A DNA stretch of 9,501 bases. Source: Chloroflexota bacterium (GTDB taxonomy: Bacteria; Chloroflexota; Limnocylindria; P2-11E). The stretch lies in NCBI GenBank assembly GCA_016875665.1, contig VGPA01000041.1, positions 1-9,501 of the forward strand. The letters run 5' to 3'. Of the stretch, positions 6,359-9,501 are shown piece after piece. Every line of letters starts with the position of its first letter. The first letter of the stretch is position 1. The position numbers were made by a program, and so were the translations under genes. The notes beneath the pieces are model-generated. The model saw only the letters and a program-made list of their open reading frames with translations, did not search any database and was not told the origin of the DNA.

Positions 6359-7609
6359 GTGAGCACGAAGACCGTGCCGCTCGACGCCGCCGCGGTGGCG
6401 GCGGCGGCCGCCACCATCAAGCCGCACATCGTCCGCACGCCGATGGAGCATTCCGAGGCGCTCTCCGAGCTGGCCGGCTGCGAGGTCCATCTCAAGCTCG
6501 AGAACCTGCAGCACATGGGCGCGTCGTTCAAGATCCGCGGCGCGCTCAACCGCGTGCTGGCGCTGCCGCTCGCCGAGCGGAGCAAGGGCGTCGTGACGGC
6601 GTCGGCCGGCAACCACGGGCAGGGGGTCGCGTTCGCGGCGCGCCTCGTCGGCGCGCCGGCGTGCGTGGTCCTTCCCACGAGCGTGCCGCTCGCCAAGCTG
6701 ACCGCGATCCAGCGCGCGGGTGCCGAGGTCCTCATCCATGGCACCGACTACGACTCATCGCACGCGCGGGCGCTCGAGCTCGCGGCGGAGCGCGGGGCCA
6801 CCTACGTCCACGCGTTCGACGACCCCGCGGTCATCGCCGGCCAGGGGACCGTCGTGCTCGAGATGCTGGAGGACGAGCCGCGCCTCGACGCCGTGGTGGT
6901 GCCGGTGGGCGGGGGCGGGCTGATCGCGGGTACCGTGCTCGCGCTCTCGGATCGCGCGCGGCGGCCCACCGTGATCGGCGCCCAATCGAAGGGTGGCGCC
7001 GCGTTCGCCGAGTCGTTCGCCGCGAGCACGGTGGTGGAGCGCCCCGCCGCGACCATCGCCGACGGCATCGCGGTGCGCCGGCCGTCCGAGCGGACGCTCG
7101 AGATCGCCCGGAGCGGCGTTGCAGAGATGCGCACCGTGTCGGACGAGCAGATCGCCGCCGCGATCGTGCTGCTTCTGGAGCGCCACAAGCTGCTCGCCGA
7201 GGGCGCCGGCGCCGCGGCGCTCGCCGCCCTGCTCGATGACCGCGGGACGCTCCGCGGCAAGCGGGTCGGGGTGATCGTGAGCGGCGGCAACATCGACCCG
7301 AACCTGCTCGGCAAGGTGCTCCAGACCGGTCTCGCGCAGGCTGGGCGGTACCTCGCGTTCCGGATGTGGCTCGACGACAAGCCCGGCGTGCTCGCGGAGC
7401 TCACGCGCATCCTCGCCAACGAGCACATCAACATCCTGCATGTGGGCATCCACCGCGTGGGGCCATACACCTCGCTCGGCCGCGTGGGTCTCGACGTGAT
7501 CGTCGACACCCGCGACCGCGCACACGCGCTCGCCGTGCTCGCGCTGATCCGCTCGCACGGCTTCGCCGCGGAGGAGCTGGACACCGGTCCGGGCGACCGG
7601 AGGCCCTGA
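6359..7609 (+). CDS. ilvA: Threonine dehydratase (threonine ammonia-lyase) with C-terminal ACT domain
   Basis: This PLP fold-type II enzyme deaminates threonine to 2-oxobutyrate, the committed entry to isoleucine. It has 416 residues from the GTG at 6359. K58 in 'MGASFKIRGALNRV' is the PLP lysine, 'SAGNHGQGVAFAA' is the substrate loop, and G184-G187 of 'VPVGGGGLIAG' is the cofactor-phosphate loop. A single ACT domain follows (about 332-410), with 'LDDKPGVLAELTRIL' as its ligand loop and helix. This is the roughly 400-residue ACT type, not the roughly 510-residue E. coli IlvA with a paired regulatory domain, so allosteric control is likely but the effector is unknown. An in-frame ATG at 6317 would add 14 residues and overlap the upstream gene by 26 bases; I prefer 6359 because homologous sequence begins soon after it. 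The stop overlaps the leuC ATG by one base. Confidence 0.95.
   Translation: MSTKTVPLDAAAVAAAAATIKPHIVRTPMEHSEALSELAGCEVHLKLENLQHMGASFKIRGALNRVLALPLAERSKGVVTASAGNHGQGVAFAARLVGAPACVVLPTSVPLAKLTAIQRAGAEVLIHGTDYDSSHARALELAAERGATYVHAFDDPAVIAGQGTVVLEMLEDEPRLDAVVVPVGGGGLIAGTVLALSDRARRPTVIGAQSKGGAAFAESFAASTVVERPAATIADGIAVRRPSERTLEIARSGVAEMRTVSDEQIAAAIVLLLERHKLLAEGAGAAALAALLDDRGTLRGKRVGVIVSGGNIDPNLLGKVLQTGLAQAGRYLAFRMWLDDKPGVLAELTRILANEHINILHVGIHRVGPYTSLGRVGLDVIVDTRDRAHALAVLALIRSHGFAAEELDTGPGDRRP
7599..7603 (+). promoter_or_regulatory. Ribosome binding site of leuC
   Basis: GGAGG lies 5 bases before the ATG at 7609, inside the last codons of ilvA. It supports that start and allows independent initiation in addition to stop-start coupling. 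Confidence 0.75.
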
Positions 7610-9006
7610 TGGGAAAGACGCTCTCGCAGAAGGTGTGGGATGCGCACGTCGTGCGCCGCGCGGAGAACGAGCCCGACCTGCTCTACATCGACCTGCATCT
7701 GATCCACGAGGTCACGACGCCGCAGGCGTTCGAGGGTCTGCGCATGGCGAACCGGAAGGTGCGCCGGCCCGACCTGACCCTCGCCACCACCGACCACAAC
7801 ACACCGACCCGCGAGGGCGACACCCCGGACCCCGTCTCGGTGAAGCAGCTCGAGGCGCTCGCGAAGAACTGCAAGGACTTCAGCATCCGGCTCTACCCGC
7901 TGCGCAGCGAGGGGCAGGGGATCGTGCACGTGATCGGTCCGCAGCTCGGCCTGTCGCAGCCCGGCATGACGATCGTGTGCGGCGACAGCCACACCGCGAC
8001 GCACGGCGCGCTCGGCGCGCTCGCGTTTGGCATCGGAACGAGCGAGGTCGAGCACGTGCTCGCCACGCAGACGCTGACGCAGCCGCGCCAGAGGACGATG
8101 GCCGTCACGGTGGAGGGCGACCTCCCTGAGAGCGTGAGTGCCAAGGACGTGATCCTCGGGATCATCAACCGGATCGGCGTGTCGGGCGGGGTCGGGCACG
8201 TCATCGAGTACCGCGGCTCCGCCATCCGCAGCCTGTCGATGGACGGCCGGATGACGGTCTGCAACATGTCGATCGAGGGCGGCGCGCGCGCCGGCATGAT
8301 CGCTCCCGACGACACCACGTTCCGGTACCTGGAAGGCCGCCCGCACGCGCCGAAGGGCGCGGACTGGCAGCGCGCGCTCGATGAGTGGCGCGCGCTCGCC
8401 ACCGACGCCAGCGCCGCGTTCGACACCGAGGTCAAGATCGACGCGGGCGAGCTGCGCCCGTACGTGACGTGGGGCACGAACCCGGCCCAGTCGACGACGA
8501 TCGACGGCGCGGTGCCCGACCCCGACTCGTTCACCGATGCGGCCAAGCGCGACCAGGCGGTGCGCGCCCTTCGCTACCAGGACCTGAGGCCCGGCACGCC
8601 GATCCGCGAGATCGGGATCGACGCGGTGTTCATCGGCTCCTGCACCAACTCCCGCATCGAGGACCTCCGCACCGCGGCCCGGGTGGCGGCCGGGCGAAAG
8701 GTGCGCGCGGGCATCCGCGCCATGGTCGTGCCGGGATCCGAGCAGGTCCGCCGCCAGGCCGAGAGCGAGGGCCTCGACCGGATCTTCAAGTCCGCGGGCT
8801 TCGACTGGCGCGAGCTCGCCGGCTGCTCGATGTGCCTGGGCATGAATCCCGACATCCTCAGGCCCGGCGAGCGGTGCGCCTCCACCTCGAACCGCAACTT
8901 CGAAGGGCGCCAAGGACCGGGTGGCAGGACGCACCTGGTCTCGCCCGCGGTCGCCGCCGCCACGGCGATCGCCGGCCACTTCGCCCTGCCGGGCGATCTG
9001 AAGTGA
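7609..9006 (+). CDS. leuC: 3-Isopropylmalate dehydratase large subunit
   Basis: This is the aconitase-family large subunit of isopropylmalate isomerase. With LeuD it converts 2-isopropylmalate to 3-isopropylmalate in leucine synthesis. It has 465 residues, the length of the E. coli-type bacterial LeuC. The three [4Fe-4S] cysteines are present: C345 in 'IGSCTNSRIEDLR', and C406 and C409 in 'GCSMCLGMN'. Other signatures are 'TTDHNTPT' near the N-terminus, 'VCGDSHTATHGALGALAFGIG', and 'RCASTSNRNFEGRQG' with its substrate-binding arginines. The ATG follows GGAGG by 5 bases and overlaps the ilvA stop by one base. The 3' end overlaps the leuD start by 4 bases, as expected for two subunits made in equal amounts. 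The homoaconitase alternative is less likely because the operon contains ilv and leu functions. Confidence 0.97.
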   Translation: MGKTLSQKVWDAHVVRRAENEPDLLYIDLHLIHEVTTPQAFEGLRMANRKVRRPDLTLATTDHNTPTREGDTPDPVSVKQLEALAKNCKDFSIRLYPLRSEGQGIVHVIGPQLGLSQPGMTIVCGDSHTATHGALGALAFGIGTSEVEHVLATQTLTQPRQRTMAVTVEGDLPESVSAKDVILGIINRIGVSGGVGHVIEYRGSAIRSLSMDGRMTVCNMSIEGGARAGMIAPDDTTFRYLEGRPHAPKGADWQRALDEWRALATDASAAFDTEVKIDAGELRPYVTWGTNPAQSTTIDGAVPDPDSFTDAAKRDQAVRALRYQDLRPGTPIREIGIDAVFIGSCTNSRIEDLRTAARVAAGRKVRAGIRAMVVPGSEQVRRQAESEGLDRIFKSAGFDWRELAGCSMCLGMNPDILRPGERCASTSNRNFEGRQGPGGRTHLVSPAVAAATAIAGHFALPGDLK

Positions 9007-9501
9007 GGAAGCAGGACGTGATCACGGGGCAGGCGATGCCGCTGGACCGCTCGGATGTGGACACCGACCAGATCATCCCGGCGCACTGGCTGCGCCGGAT
9101 CGAGCGGACCGGCTTTTCGGAGGGCCTGTTCGAGGCGTGGCGGAAGGACCCGGCGTTCGTGCTCAACGACGCGCGGTACAAGGGCGCGCCGATCCTGGTG
9201 GCGGGCGCGAACTTCGGCTGTGGCTCGTCGCGCGAGCACGCGCCCTGGGCGCTCGACGAGTACGGGTTCCGCGCGGTCATCGCCCCGTCGTTCGCCGACA
9301 TCTTCCGCCAGAACAGCTTGAAGATCGGCCTCGTGCCCGCGGCGATCCCGGCGTCCGCGGTCGCGCGGCTCCTGGCCGCGGCCAAGGCCGATCCCGCGCT
9401 CGAGGTCACCGTCGACGTGAAGCGGCTGCGGGTCGTCGCGCCGGGCGCGGGCGTCGACGAGGCATTCGCGCTCGATGCGTTCACGCAGTGGCGCGTCCTC
9501 G
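9003..9501 (+). CDS. leuD: 3-Isopropylmalate dehydratase small subunit (3' end outside window)
   Basis: This is the swivel-domain partner of LeuC, carrying substrate-recognition residues. The frame is open to the window edge; 166 residues are visible of a usual 190-210. 'PLDRSDVDTDQIIPAHWL' near the N-terminus, 'VAGANFGCGSSREHAPWAL' in the middle, 'FADIFRQNSLKIGL' and the late 'FALDAFTQWRVL' are LeuD hallmarks. The GTG at 9003 gives a 4-base GTGA overlap with leuC and seven residues before the conserved Thr-Gly, matching the usual N-terminal length. A second GTG at 9018 has a better Shine-Dalgarno sequence (GAGGA, 9005-9009, 8 bases upstream) but would leave a very short N-terminus, so the start is uncertain by five codons. 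LeuB would be a natural next gene downstream. Confidence 0.94.
   Translation, partial: MRKQDVITGQAMPLDRSDVDTDQIIPAHWLRRIERTGFSEGLFEAWRKDPAFVLNDARYKGAPILVAGANFGCGSSREHAPWALDEYGFRAVIAPSFADIFRQNSLKIGLVPAAIPASAVARLLAAAKADPALEVTVDVKRLRVVAPGAGVDEAFALDAFTQWRVL

Noticed and set aside
4731..6362. Second + strand open frame running across the fusion gene
   Set aside because: Its translation is Arg/Pro/Ala-rich noise, while the overlapping frame has two recognisable domains. It is useful only in showing that the alternative frame has no stop near the fusion junction.
6383..6415. GCG/GCC-rich run in the N-terminus of ilvA
   Set aside because: It encodes an alanine-rich helix ahead of the catalytic domain; it is ordinary low complexity, not a repeat element.
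6802..8979. Very long antisense open frame (725 codons) opposite ilvA and leuC
   Set aside because: It lies opposite two unmistakable genes. Its translation is Arg/Ala/His/Val-rich with no recognisable motif. G/C-rich third positions remove stops from the opposite strand.

Overview
The window is one dense, single-strand (+) block of amino-acid biosynthesis genes at very high G+C. Nine coding regions run head to tail, each separated from the next by at most 16 bases or overlapping it by 1-4 bases. The order is ilvB (3' end) - ilvN/ilvM-like - ilvC - ilvD - thrC - [ubiquitin-like/aminotransferase fusion] - ilvA - leuC - leuD (5' part). No stretch above 20 bases lacks a gene. I see no promoter, terminator, RNA gene, repeat, CRISPR array or mobile element. 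The operon evidently continues past both window edges.

The host is a bacterium with strongly G/C-biased third codon positions, which also explains the long spurious antisense frames. The NADPH loop of KARI (GSKSKAKAE) and the 'PAHWLRRI...GLFEAWRKD' stretch of LeuD resemble, from memory, actinobacterial-type proteins. High-GC uncultured phyla fit equally well, so I do not assign a phylum.

The genes together build the branched-chain amino acids. ThrC makes threonine from O-phosphohomoserine, and IlvA deaminates it to 2-oxobutyrate. IlvB/N, IlvC and IlvD then carry 2-oxobutyrate plus pyruvate to the 2-oxo acids of isoleucine and valine. LeuC/LeuD perform the isopropylmalate isomerisation of the leucine branch. 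LeuA, LeuB and a fold-type IV IlvE are not in the window.

The unusual element lies between thrC and ilvA. It is a single 509-codon frame in which a complete MoaD/ThiS/CysO-type ubiquitin-like domain, ending in the family's hallmark Gly-Gly, reads straight into a complete fold-type I PLP aminotransferase. Both alternative frames stay open for more than 300 bases past the Gly-Gly codons, so a simple single-base sequencing indel does not explain the join. The enzyme may be the transaminase of this pathway. The Ubl domain, translationally coupled to thrC, recalls the CysO-CysM sulfur-carrier pair. This is the one candidate for an undescribed system here; the rest is conventional, apart from a minimal ALS small subunit and an altered cofactor-loop residue in KARI.
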